Of a stretch of DNA of 64,000 nt, positions 33,260 to 41,231 are shown in pieces. A program made the position numbers and the translations under genes. The notes under the pieces are model-generated. The model searched no databases and was not told where the DNA came from. It saw only the letters and a list, made by a program, of their open reading frames with translations. This DNA comes from Bacillus bingmayongensis. Its GTDB lineage: Bacteria; Bacillota; Bacilli; Bacillales; Bacillaceae_G. Where the stretch lies: assembly GCF_000299035.1 (NCBI RefSeq), contig NZ_AKCS01000013.1, positions 1 to 64,000 on the forward strand, in the 5' to 3' direction. The number at the start of each line of letters is the position of its first letter. Position 1 is the stretch's first letter.

Positions 33260-34636
33260 ATGAGATTTTGGAAAAAAGGTGCTGCTATTATAATGGCAGC
33301 AACGATGGCCTTATCAGCTGCAGCTTGTTCAAGTAGTAAAACAGAGGGGAAATCTGAAGCAAAGGAAAAAGTAGCTCCCGTAGAAAAGAATGGGGAAAAA
33401 ACAGTCATTCGCTTTTGGCATGCAATGGGTGGAAAAACGCAAGGTGTGTTAGATGGAATTGTTGCAGACTATAATAAGTCACAAAATAAATATGAGGTAA
33501 AAGCTGAATTTCAAGGTTCCTATGAAGAATCTTTAACGAAGTTTAAAAATATAAAAGCTTCAAAAGAATCACCAGCTCTCGTTCAATCTAGCGAAATTAC
33601 AACGAAATATATGATTGATAGTAAAAAGATTACACCGATTGATAGCTGGATTAAAAAAGATAAATATGATACATCGAAATTAGAAAAAGCGATTACGAAC
33701 TATTATTCAATTGATGGGAAAATGTATCCAATGCCATTTAATTCATCTACACCAGTATTAATTTATAATAAAGATGCCTTTACAAAAGCGGGACTCGATC
33801 CAGAAAAAGCACCGAAAACTTACGCTGAATTAAAAGAAGCAGCAAAAAAATTAACTGTTAAAGAAGGCGAAAGCGTAAAACAGTACGGTTTTTCAATGTT
33901 AAATTACGGATGGTTCTTTGAAGAGCTATTGGCAACACAAGGTGGTTTATATGTTGATAAAGAAAATGGACGTAAAGGTGCGGCGACAAAAGCCGTATTT
34001 AATGGAAAAGAAGGACAAAAAGTATTTGGTTTATTAGATGAACTGAATAAAGCTGGTACATTAGGAAAGTATGGAGCAAGTTGGGATGATGTTCGTGCTG
34101 CTTTCCAATCTGGACAAGTTGCAATGTACTTAGATTCTTCAGCTGGTGTTAGGGATGTAATTGATTCCTCTAAATTCAATGTAGGTGTAGCGTATATTCC
34201 ATATCCAGAGGATGTAAAACAAAACGGTGTTGTTATTGGCGGGGCATCATTATGGATGACGAATATGGTTGCAGAAGAAACACAACAGGGTGCTTGGGAC
34301 TTTATGAAATATTTAACAAAACCAGATGTGCAAGCAAAATGGCATACAGAAACGGGTTATTTCTCTATTAACCCAGACGCATATAATGAACCTTTAGTAA
34401 AACAACAATATGAAAAATATCCACAGTTAAAAGTAACAGTAGAACAGTTACAAGCAACAAAACCATCCGTTGCAACACAAGGGGCACTTATTAGTGTATT
34501 CCCTGAATCTCGCGATGCGGTTGTAAAAGCACTAGAAGCAATGTATGACGGGAAAAGTAGTAAAGAAGCATTAGATGAAGCAGCAAAAACAACAGATCGG
34601 GCAATTAGTATTTCGAATCGTACAAGTCAAAAATAA
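33260..34636 (+). CDS. ugpB: Glycerol-3-phosphate-binding lipoprotein UgpB
   Basis: This 458-residue extracellular solute-binding protein (family 1) is tethered as a lipoprotein. The signal has lipobox LSAAAC with Cys23, then a Lys/Glu linker. The mature domain begins VIRFWHAMGGKTQGVLDGI, typical of UgpB, and GASLWMTNMV lies near residue 330. It delivers substrate to UgpAE. It is the last gene of the ugpCAEB operon, with AAAGGTGGG upstream. Confidence 0.92.
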   Translation: MRFWKKGAAIIMAATMALSAAACSSSKTEGKSEAKEKVAPVEKNGEKTVIRFWHAMGGKTQGVLDGIVADYNKSQNKYEVKAEFQGSYEESLTKFKNIKASKESPALVQSSEITTKYMIDSKKITPIDSWIKKDKYDTSKLEKAITNYYSIDGKMYPMPFNSSTPVLIYNKDAFTKAGLDPEKAPKTYAELKEAAKKLTVKEGESVKQYGFSMLNYGWFFEELLATQGGLYVDKENGRKGAATKAVFNGKEGQKVFGLLDELNKAGTLGKYGASWDDVRAAFQSGQVAMYLDSSAGVRDVIDSSKFNVGVAYIPYPEDVKQNGVVIGGASLWMTNMVAEETQQGAWDFMKYLTKPDVQAKWHTETGYFSINPDAYNEPLVKQQYEKYPQLKVTVEQLQATKPSVATQGALISVFPESRDAVVKALEAMYDGKSSKEALDEAAKTTDRAISISNRTSQK

Positions 34637-34637
34637 A

Positions 34638-34677
34638 AGAATGGCGTATCTGTAAAAAGATACGCCATTCTTTTATT
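34638..34677 (+). terminator. Terminator of the ugp operon
   Basis: The stem AAAGAATGGCGTATCT / AGATACGCCATTCTTT has a short A-rich loop. Confidence 0.92.
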
Positions 34678-34765
34678 TGTTGCCTCATTTCTTACTTTAA
34701 GTATAGTGGGCAGCAAGTCTCGTAACTATCGAATTAGGTGATGTGAGGATTACAGTGGTGTAAGA
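34678..34765 (-). repeat. Decayed copy of the 27-residue-peptide cassette (promoter end only)
   Basis: On the minus strand the operator-like CTTACACCACTGTAAT (34749-34764), the CGATAGTTACGA block, the -10 TATACT and the AAGAAATGAGGCAACAAA leader match the intact cassettes. The peptide ORF itself is gone, and the sequence runs into the ugp terminator. Confidence 0.65.
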
Positions 34766-34796
34766 TATAAATTCTCCGTTTTGAAACTTCTTTTTT

Positions 34797-34832
34797 TAAG
34801 GGAAAGTTAAGAAATAGATTTCATAATAAATT
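34797..34832 (+). promoter_or_regulatory. Candidate operator/promoter of the 35269 two-component operon
   Basis: TTAAGGGAAAGTTAAGAAAT followed by TTTCATAATA also occurs at 37242-37273 before the repeat-protein gene. Two copies, one ahead of the regulator genes and one directly after them, suggest that the response regulator binds here. CATAAT could be the -10. Confidence 0.5.
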
Positions 34833-34874
34833 CTATATGCAGAATATTAGATAATAAAATGAGTGAGAAAATTA

Positions 34875-35000
34875 TTTATCCCACTATTGGTGGGCAGTAA
34901 TACCCCCACCTCAAAATTCGGCGAAAGCAAAGAAGTTAGGTGAGGGATAATAATCAGTGGGAGATGAAGAACTCCTCCACTGATTAAAGTTTCATTTTAT
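34875..35000 (+). repeat. bcr1 repeat, internally shortened (126 bp)
   Basis: It has TTTAT at both ends, the CCCACTATTGGTGGGC 5' hairpin and the ACCCCCACCTC/GTGAGGG stem. The AAAAGCCCGATTGG stem is deleted, while the CAGTGGGAGATGAAGAACTCCTCCACTG stem remains. Confidence 0.85.
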
Positions 35001-35268
35001 GTTATGACAAGCCTACATAGGCAATGATATATAATTATTTTAATTACGTAGGATTTAGAGATAGCGAAGCAAATTGAATTGTTCGGATACAAGACTAGAA
35101 AATGTTTGGAAGTGGAGATAAGTATGTTGAACTGCTCTCTTTTGTTATTATGATAATGGTAACAGTAATTATTTATTCTGCCTATAAAAGCCTGATTGGT
35201 AAAGGCAGTTTCACTTGATTAGTGGATATAAAGGGTTTTTATGTTTAGATGAAAGGTGAGAAAGTGAT
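35001..35268. other. Intergenic region before the response regulator gene
   Basis: It includes a 38-codon ORF, 35102-35218 (+), encoding a hydrophobic stretch (LLSFVIMIMVTVIIYS). It has no usable ribosome binding site, and its end overlaps a bcr1-like scrap (GCCTATAAAAGCCTGATTGG). I do not call it a gene. Confidence 0.4.
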
Positions 35269-35940
35269 ATGCGCTTATTAGTTGTAGAAGATAATGCACC
35301 CTTATTAGAATCAATTACACAAATTTTATGTGATGAGTTCGAAGTTGATACAGCAATGAATGGAGAAGATGGCTTGTTTTTGGCATTACAAAATATTTAT
35401 GATGTAATACTTCTGGATGTGATGTTACCGGCGCTAGATGGTTTTGAGGTAATTCAAAAAATACGGAATGAAAAAATTGAAACACCTGTCCTATTTTTGA
35501 CTGCTAAAGATTCTTTAGAGGACCGTGTGAAAGGGTTAGATTTCGGAGGGGATGATTACTTAATAAAGCCATTTCAAGCTCCGGAGCTGCAAGCAAGAAT
35601 TCGAGCTTTATTACGAAGAAGTGGTAATTTAACAACAAAGCAAACCGTTAGCTATCGTGGAATCGAGTTGTTCGGAAAGGAAAAGGATATTCAAGTTGAT
35701 GGAGAAGCAATTAAATTAACATTAAAGCAATATGAACTTTTAGAATATCTCATTCAAAATAGTGGAAAGATTTTAATGCGTGAACAAATCTTTGATCGTG
35801 TTTGGGGATTTGATTCAGATACAACGGTAGCGATTGTTGAAGTGTATGTTCATCATTTGCGAAAAAAATTAGAGCCATTTGGTTATCAAAAAGATATTCA
35901 AACCGTTCGCGGGATTGGCTATATGTTAAAAGAACAATGA
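35269..35940 (+). CDS. OmpR-family response regulator
   Basis: This 223-residue regulator has a receiver with phospho-acceptor D50 (ILLDVMLPALDGFE), the switch region YLIKPF at about 101-106, and a C-terminal winged helix (about 128-223) ending RGIGYMLKEQ. It overlaps the kinase ORF. GAAAGGTGAGAAAGTGAT precedes the ATG. The stimulus is unknown. A shared element at 34797 and 37242 suggests that it controls its own operon and the secreted repeat protein and C39 protease genes after it. Confidence 0.92.
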   Translation: MRLLVVEDNAPLLESITQILCDEFEVDTAMNGEDGLFLALQNIYDVILLDVMLPALDGFEVIQKIRNEKIETPVLFLTAKDSLEDRVKGLDFGGDDYLIKPFQAPELQARIRALLRRSGNLTTKQTVSYRGIELFGKEKDIQVDGEAIKLTLKQYELLEYLIQNSGKILMREQIFDRVWGFDSDTTVAIVEVYVHHLRKKLEPFGYQKDIQTVRGIGYMLKEQ

Positions 35941-35951
35941 AGAGGGGAAGT

Positions 35952-37199
35952 ATGTTTCAAAAAACACGCATTCGCCTTACAATTTTAAATTCATTAGTGT
36001 TTATTATATTAATTGGAGTTCTAGGGAGTATTATCTATGGCTATACATATAATCGCATTTATAGTGGAGTAGATAATTCGCTAGAAATGTTTAAAGCAAA
36101 AGAGAAGAAAAATTCTCAGTCTAATCCAAAAGGGTCCGTTAGGGATATTCGGATTGGAGATCCAAGGATTACTGTACTGTTATGGCGTGGAAAAAAAGTA
36201 GCCCTAATAGATAAGAATCCTAAATTTGTTGATCCTGCTTTAGAAGAAAATCCTTTAGCGTTTTTCCCAGAAAAATTGGAGGATTTTCAGGATATTAAAA
36301 TAAAAGGGAAGAGTTTTAGAGCATTGGCTTTTCAGCGTAATACTGAACTTGGACAAATGACGGTTCAATTTGTACGCGATACAACTGCAGAAAGAGATAT
36401 GTTGCATACGTTATTGTTAATTCTTATAGTGGGGTGTAGTATAGGGAGTTTATGCGCAATAGGGATGGGGTTTTTCTTAGCTGGAAGAGCTCTTGTACCA
36501 ATTCATAATTCATGGGAAAAGCAGCAACAGTTTGTTTCTGATGCATCCCATGAATTAAGAACACCACTAGCAGTCATTCAATCTAAAACAGATGTACTAT
36601 TTCAATCTCCTTCCGCTACGATAGAAGAAAAAGCAATTGATATTTCTACAATTTCAAAGGAGTGCAGAAGGTTATCGAAGCTCGTTGCTAATTTATTATT
36701 ATTAGCTCGTTCCGATTCGAATCAAATTGAAATGGATAAAAAGAAGTTTGCATTAGATGAATTATTAACGGAAGTAGTAAATCCTTATACAGAAATTGCT
36801 GCATATCAAGAGAAAAAGATGACACTAGAAATTGAATCTAAAGTATCTTTTATTGGTGATAGAGAACGAATTCATCAAATGGTTGTGATTTTATTAGACA
36901 ATGCTATGAAATATACTGATGTTGGTGGAACGATTCAAGTAGCATGTATGCAAACAAGTAGTTCAATTATGATTCAGGTAAAAGACAATGGAATTGGAAT
37001 AAAAGAAGAGGAGATTCCAAAGTTATTTGATCGTTTTTATCAAGGAGATAAAGCAAGAACGAAATCAGAAGGTGCTGGATTAGGTCTTTCAATTGCTAGT
37101 TGGATTGTAGAAAAACATTATGGGAAAATAAAAGTCGAGAGTAAAATTAGTGAAGGCACTTGTTTCGAAGTGATTTTACCTAAAAATCAAAGAGTATAA
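35952..37199 (+). CDS. Sensor histidine kinase
   Basis: This protein has about 415 residues. The first transmembrane segment is at about 10-30, a short extracellular domain at about 31-150, the second transmembrane at about 152-175, and the H box is FVSDASHELRTPLAVIQS. The ATPase domain has LLDNAMKYTDVGGTI, DNGIGIKEEEIP and GAGLGLSIASWIV. There is no clear HAMP or PAS domain. I prefer the ATG at 35952 (AGAGGGGAAG before it). The ATG at 35937 overlapping the regulator stop is also possible and adds five residues. Confidence 0.9.
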   Translation: MFQKTRIRLTILNSLVFIILIGVLGSIIYGYTYNRIYSGVDNSLEMFKAKEKKNSQSNPKGSVRDIRIGDPRITVLLWRGKKVALIDKNPKFVDPALEENPLAFFPEKLEDFQDIKIKGKSFRALAFQRNTELGQMTVQFVRDTTAERDMLHTLLLILIVGCSIGSLCAIGMGFFLAGRALVPIHNSWEKQQQFVSDASHELRTPLAVIQSKTDVLFQSPSATIEEKAIDISTISKECRRLSKLVANLLLLARSDSNQIEMDKKKFALDELLTEVVNPYTEIAAYQEKKMTLEIESKVSFIGDRERIHQMVVILLDNAMKYTDVGGTIQVACMQTSSSIMIQVKDNGIGIKEEEIPKLFDRFYQGDKARTKSEGAGLGLSIASWIVEKHYGKIKVESKISEGTCFEVILPKNQRV

Positions 37200-37207
37200 A
37201 GAAATTA

Positions 37208-37244
37208 GAGGCGATCTTGTTTTTACAAGGTCGCCTTTTTTTAA
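37208..37244 (+). terminator. Terminator of the two-component operon
   Basis: The stem GGCGATCTTGT / ACAAGGTCGCC (one G-T) is followed by T7. Confidence 0.9.
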
Positions 37245-37273
37245 GGGAAAGTTAAGAAATGTTTTTCATAATA
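37242..37273 (+). promoter_or_regulatory. Second copy of the two-component operator/promoter element
   Basis: TTAAGGGAAAGTTAAGAAAT followed by TTTTTCATAATAG is nearly identical to 34797-34832. It sits between the kinase terminator and the repeat-protein gene, 200 bases before that gene. Confidence 0.55.
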
Positions 37274-37474
37274 GAGTGTACACAGAATCAGAAGGACAAA
37301 AGAGAGAAAAAAGTAATCATATTCATTCTTTTTAAGGATATCCAGATCGTTATATTCATGGTTGATTTTAATAGGAACCGAATTGAGCATATCTTTTACG
37401 ATAATGTGGGAAAAATTGAAGAGGAAGCGTCAGAAGGAAATTACAGTGTAAGAAATGTAAAGGGGAGATGAAAT

Positions 37475-38299
37475 TTGGAAAAGAAAAAGATAGTGTCATT
37501 ATTTGTTATTGGAATGATGAGTTTAAGCGTAATGGGAGGGGCGTCTGCTTCTACAACGTCACAAGGAAAAACAAACTTCGCTCAGCGCAGTAAAGAACAA
37601 CTGAATAACGGAGAAATGCATGCGGCCTATACAGAGGAGAAAGCACAAAAACTAGGGATTGAGACGGATGGAAAAGAGCAGCTTACGTTAGAAAAGGAGA
37701 TTCATGAAACAGAGGTTGGTCAAGAAGCGATACAGTTAGGAATCTCTACTGAGGGGAAAGATGTAGGAGCTCTTTCAGAAGAAATCTATGAAACCAAAGT
37801 AAAACAAGAAGCAAAAAAATTAGGAATATCGATAGAAAATACATCCATTGTCGATTTAATCAATCAAATTAATACAATCAAAATAAATGATGAAGCAGAT
37901 AAACTTGGGGTTTCAACGGAAGGAAAAGAAATAGAAGAAATTGCAAATGAGATTTATGGAACGAAAGTAAAGGAAGAAGCGGAAAAGCTAGGTATTTCTC
38001 AAAAAGGGAAAGAGATAGAAGATTTGGCGCAAGAAGTATATGAGGGGAAAATTCAGGCCGAAGCAAAAAAACTTCATATTGATTTATATGGTAAAGATAT
38101 TTACCAAGTACTAAGAGAAATAAATGAGCAAAAAGTAATACAAATTGCAGATGAGATCGGTATAGATAGAACAAATACAACGATTCAAGAGTTGACAGAA
38201 AAAATAAAGAAAGGACATCCTGAAATAGGAAAAGAACTTGTCTTTTTACCTATGGTTCAAACAGATGCAGATGCATTTTATTCGTATTTAACGAATTAA
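37475..38299 (+). CDS. Secreted repeat protein of unknown function
   Basis: This 274-residue exported protein has a signal peptide at about 1-26 (ending GGASAS). From about residue 50 it has about seven imperfect repeats of about 27 residues with the core EAxKLGISTEGKxIEELAxEI (for example VKEEAEKLGISQKGKEIEDL). They are charged and helical and look like a stalk or coiled-coil surface. The C-terminus (LVFLPMVQTDADAFYSYLTN) is not repeat. It starts with TTG at 37475 after AGGGGAGATGAAA. I do not recognise the family. It is followed 22 bases later by the C39-like protease, so the two probably form one operon. Confidence 0.85.
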   Translation: MEKKKIVSLFVIGMMSLSVMGGASASTTSQGKTNFAQRSKEQLNNGEMHAAYTEEKAQKLGIETDGKEQLTLEKEIHETEVGQEAIQLGISTEGKDVGALSEEIYETKVKQEAKKLGISIENTSIVDLINQINTIKINDEADKLGVSTEGKEIEEIANEIYGTKVKEEAEKLGISQKGKEIEDLAQEVYEGKIQAEAKKLHIDLYGKDIYQVLREINEQKVIQIADEIGIDRTNTTIQELTEKIKKGHPEIGKELVFLPMVQTDADAFYSYLTN

Positions 38300-38320
38300 A
38301 AAGGGCGTGAAGGTAGAAGA

Positions 38321-39142
38321 ATGATGCGAAATTGGAAGATGTATATATGTGTAATTGTATTAGGAATATTTATCTGTAGTGTATATATGAAAAGGAGCGA
38401 TATAATTCCTGTTACTAAACATGTACAGAAAGTAAAGAGTATCGTCTCAAACCAATTTGTTCAAGAGAAAAGTGATAAGGATCAACTTATCACTCCGGTT
38501 ACGCAAGCCCAAAAGAAAAGGACACTGGTGAATACGGATGAAGAAAAAGTATTACTACAAAATGCACCTTTTATCCAGCAATTACCAGAGTTAGACAGAG
38601 GCTGTGAAGTGACAAGCCTAGCTATGTTGTTACAGTATGCAGGTGTTTCTGTAGATAAGATGACGCTGGCAGATGAAATACCGAAAGTTGCTTTCTCGAA
38701 TGATGGTGTACGTGGTAATCCAAATGAAGGGTTTGTAGGCAATATTTATACCTTTTCTGAGTCAGGATATGGGGTGTATCATAAGCCACTTTTTCAGTTA
38801 GCAAACAAATACTTACCGAATCGAGCTGTTGATTTGACAGGTGAAAATATAAATGAAATTTATAAAACTGTAAAAGAAGGTGCGCCAGTTGTTATGATTA
38901 CAAATGCAACATATGCTCCTTTAGATGAAGAAGAATTTGATATATGGGAAACAGATTCAGGAAACGTTTCGATTACGTACAATGAACATTGTATTCTTCT
39001 TGTTGGTTATGATCAGGAATCAGTTTATATTCATGATCCACTTAGTGATACTTCAAGTGTAAGTGTTCCACGCGAAAGTTTTGAACAGGCATGGGTGCAG
39101 ATGGGGAGTCAAGCTATTAGTTATGTCCAAAATTCAAAATGA
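38321..39142 (+). CDS. C39-like cysteine peptidase (peptidase_C39_2), membrane-anchored
   Basis: This 273-residue protein has an N-terminal membrane anchor at about 6-23 and an extracellular papain-like domain. The catalytic Cys is in LDRGCEVTSLAMLL (about 92-105), the His in YNEHCILLVGYD and the Asp in VYIHDPLSD. There is no ABC transporter, so it is not a bacteriocin-exporting C39 peptidase but the stand-alone C39_2 type. The neighbouring secreted repeat protein is the obvious candidate substrate or partner (inference). Two tandem ATGs are possible (38321, 38324). Confidence 0.88.
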   Translation: MMRNWKMYICVIVLGIFICSVYMKRSDIIPVTKHVQKVKSIVSNQFVQEKSDKDQLITPVTQAQKKRTLVNTDEEKVLLQNAPFIQQLPELDRGCEVTSLAMLLQYAGVSVDKMTLADEIPKVAFSNDGVRGNPNEGFVGNIYTFSESGYGVYHKPLFQLANKYLPNRAVDLTGENINEIYKTVKEGAPVVMITNATYAPLDEEEFDIWETDSGNVSITYNEHCILLVGYDQESVYIHDPLSDTSSVSVPRESFEQAWVQMGSQAISYVQNSK

Positions 39143-39208
39143 ACTAGGAATGGAATTAAGAAAAAAATTGATAATGAAATTACATTTATATGTTAAGTAA
39201 TAAAATAA

Positions 39209-39487
39209 GAAGAGATAAGGGATCAAAACAACGATGAAACCTTATCTCTTTTTATTGTCTTATACGATTCGTAATGAATTTACCTCGTTTCATCATTTGT
39301 TTAAATCCATTGCTACTTGTTTTCCATTTACAAAAACTTCTACTACTGCTATAACTACTTCCATCACTTTTTTCATCTCTCATCTCTCCTCGTTTGTTGT
39401 TTCATTTCTTATGTTTAGTATAAGGGAGAGAAGAAAATACAACTATCGAAGGAGATGACATAGAAATTACATTGTTGTAAGAATAAA
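39209..39487 (-). repeat. 27-residue-peptide cassette, copy 1
   Basis: About 279 bp, closely similar to 44725-44999 and more distantly to 51577-51905. On the minus strand it runs from the inverted repeat CTTACAACAATGTAAT (39466-39481) through the CGATAGTTGTAT block, -10 TATACT (39417-39422), a leader and the peptide ORF to a hairpin terminator (39209-39258, AAGAGATAAGG/CCTTATCTCTT). Confidence 0.8.
39293..39376 (-). CDS. 27-residue hydrophobic peptide, copy 1
   Basis: This short ORF begins MKKVMEVVIAVVEVFVNG and ends KQVAMDLNK. It is preceded on the minus strand by GAGGAGAGATGAGAG. Homologous ORFs of the same length lie at 44809-44892 and 51717-51800. Differences among them are mostly conservative (V/I/M, D/E, K/Q) and the frame is kept, which supports coding. 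Residues 2-18 could form an amphipathic helix (K2, K3, E6, E13 on one side). I do not recognise the family. A small membrane-active peptide, toxin or signal is possible; none is shown. Confidence 0.65.
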   Translation of the reverse strand: MKKVMEVVIAVVEVFVNGKQVAMDLNK

Positions 39488-39623
39488 AAGTGAATAGAAA
39501 ATTTTGTGAGAGAATGAATTAAGGTAGATGTCCTTATTTTGTGAAATTGTTGTATTCATAAAAAAGAATAAGTAAGATAGATTTCGCGTGTAGTAAAGTA
39601 GAAATAAGGGAGACAATAAAGGG

Positions 39624-41231
39624 ATGAGAAAAAGAAAAAAATTGTTAAGTTTATGGAAAACGATTACATTACTGGTGTGTACGGTTATTGTGCTTTCTTT
39701 ACTTGTAACAGATATATTAATTAGTCATAATGTCGAACGTACGACGGAAGAAAGCCAAGCTGAAAAAGCAAAAACAATCGCGCGTATTGTAGCAAATTCA
39801 CCACTTGTAATTGATGCTTTGGCGGGAAGAAAAGATATATCTGAAATTCAAACGTATACAAATCGATTGTTAAAAAATACAGATGTTCAATTTATCGTGG
39901 TCATGGATATGAATGGTATTCGAAAATCTCACCCAAATCCTCAGAAAATCGGTCATCATTTTGTAGGAGGAGATGAAGGGGTAGCCTTGAAAGGGAAAGA
40001 ACATGTATCGATGGCAGAAGGAACATTGGGAATCTCTATGCGCGTGTTTGTACCGATCTTTTCTGAAACGAGAGAACAAATGGGAGTTGTTGCTGTCGGA
40101 ATTTCAGCTGATAATGTGCATGAGAGGATAAAAGAGAGTAGATACATAATTTATATTGGTGTCGGTGTTGGAATCTTAGTTGGAATTATAGGTGCTGTTT
40201 TATTAGCTAGACATATTAAGAAAATATTATTTGGTCTCGAACCTAGCGAAATCGCAAAAATTTTAGAAGAACGGAATACGATGTTACAATCTGTCAAAGA
40301 AGGAATTATTGCTGTTGATAAAGATGCGAGAGTCACTTTAATTAATAACGAAGCGAAACGGTTATTTAAGAAAAGTGGCCTCAAAGAAGATTTTATTGGT
40401 AAAGATGTTGAGAAGTATATGCCTAACTCATGTATAAAAGAAGTGTTACAAACGGGGGAAGCACAATTACATGAGGAACAAAACCTTTATGGAATTACCA
40501 TTGTTACAAATCGAGTTCCTTTATACGTTAAAGGAGAAATTGTTGGTGTAATTGCAACATTTCGTGATAAAACAGAGATTAGGCAATTAGTAGAACAATT
40601 AACGGATATTCGACTTTATGCAGAAGCGCTCAGGGCACAGTCTCATGAGTTTATGAATAAGATGCATGTTGTATTAGGGCTTACACATATGAAGCATTAT
40701 GAACAATTAGAGACTTACATTAGTAACATGGTCTCGGAGCATCAATATGAAATTGGTGGTGTGATGCGGAAAATAAAAAACCCTGTATTTGCAGGGTTTA
40801 TGCTTGGTAAACTTAGTTACGCAAGGGAAAAGAATATACAACTTATTGTAAGCGAAAATTCTTACTTACCAGAGCCATATGACGAAAGTATTATTCATGA
40901 ACTTATTACAATTGTAGGAAATTTAATCGACAATGCATTAGATGCTGTGATGAATTGTGAATATAAGCGAGTAAATATTTCTATTGAATATCAGGATAAA
41001 TTGATTATCACAGTTAAAGATACAGGAGTTGGAATCCAGCGAGAAGAAATCGACAAAGTATTTGTTAAAGGGTATTCCACAAAAGGAGAGAATCGAGGAT
41101 ATGGCTTGCATCTTGTAAAGGATAGTTTAAAGCGAATAAATGGGAATATGCAAGTTGAGTCATTGTTAGGGAAGGGAACGACCATAACCATTGAAATACC
41201 ATACAAAAGTAGGGATGAGATAGGAACATGA
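39624..41231 (+). CDS. malK: Sensor histidine kinase MalK (CitA/DcuS family)
   Basis: This is a 535-residue malate sensor kinase, by similarity to B. subtilis MalK/YufL (533). It has a transmembrane segment at about 12-33, an extracellular Cache sensor at about 35-170, the second transmembrane segment at about 173-195, and a PAS domain at about 215-325. The H box is RAQSHEFMNKMHVVLGL with H341, and the ATPase domain has GNLIDNALDAV. It overlaps malR by four bases. With maeN and malic enzyme directly downstream, the assignment to malate is stronger than for the similar kinase at 22395. Confidence 0.9.
   Translation: MRKRKKLLSLWKTITLLVCTVIVLSLLVTDILISHNVERTTEESQAEKAKTIARIVANSPLVIDALAGRKDISEIQTYTNRLLKNTDVQFIVVMDMNGIRKSHPNPQKIGHHFVGGDEGVALKGKEHVSMAEGTLGISMRVFVPIFSETREQMGVVAVGISADNVHERIKESRYIIYIGVGVGILVGIIGAVLLARHIKKILFGLEPSEIAKILEERNTMLQSVKEGIIAVDKDARVTLINNEAKRLFKKSGLKEDFIGKDVEKYMPNSCIKEVLQTGEAQLHEEQNLYGITIVTNRVPLYVKGEIVGVIATFRDKTEIRQLVEQLTDIRLYAEALRAQSHEFMNKMHVVLGLTHMKHYEQLETYISNMVSEHQYEIGGVMRKIKNPVFAGFMLGKLSYAREKNIQLIVSENSYLPEPYDESIIHELITIVGNLIDNALDAVMNCEYKRVNISIEYQDKLIITVKDTGVGIQREEIDKVFVKGYSTKGENRGYGLHLVKDSLKRINGNMQVESLLGKGTTITIEIPYKSRDEIGT

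Noticed and set aside
35102-35218. 38-codon hydrophobic ORF before the response regulator
   Set aside because: No ribosome binding site, and its 3' end coincides with a bcr1-like scrap.
37259-37471. 70-codon ORF between the kinase and the repeat protein
   Set aside because: No ribosome binding site; it starts inside the repeated promoter element and ends in the ribosome binding site of the next gene. It may be an old gene scrap, but nothing is recognisable.
39234-39458. Plus-strand ORF of 74 codons, similar to another at 44747-44974
   Set aside because: Their similarity comes from the cassette, whose minus strand has the ribosome binding site, promoter and conserved peptide. The plus-strand frames start in the terminator stem and have no ribosome binding site.
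39466-39481. BlaI/MecI/CopY operator
   Set aside because: Those operators have TACA-N2-TGTA; here the centre is four bases, in all copies.
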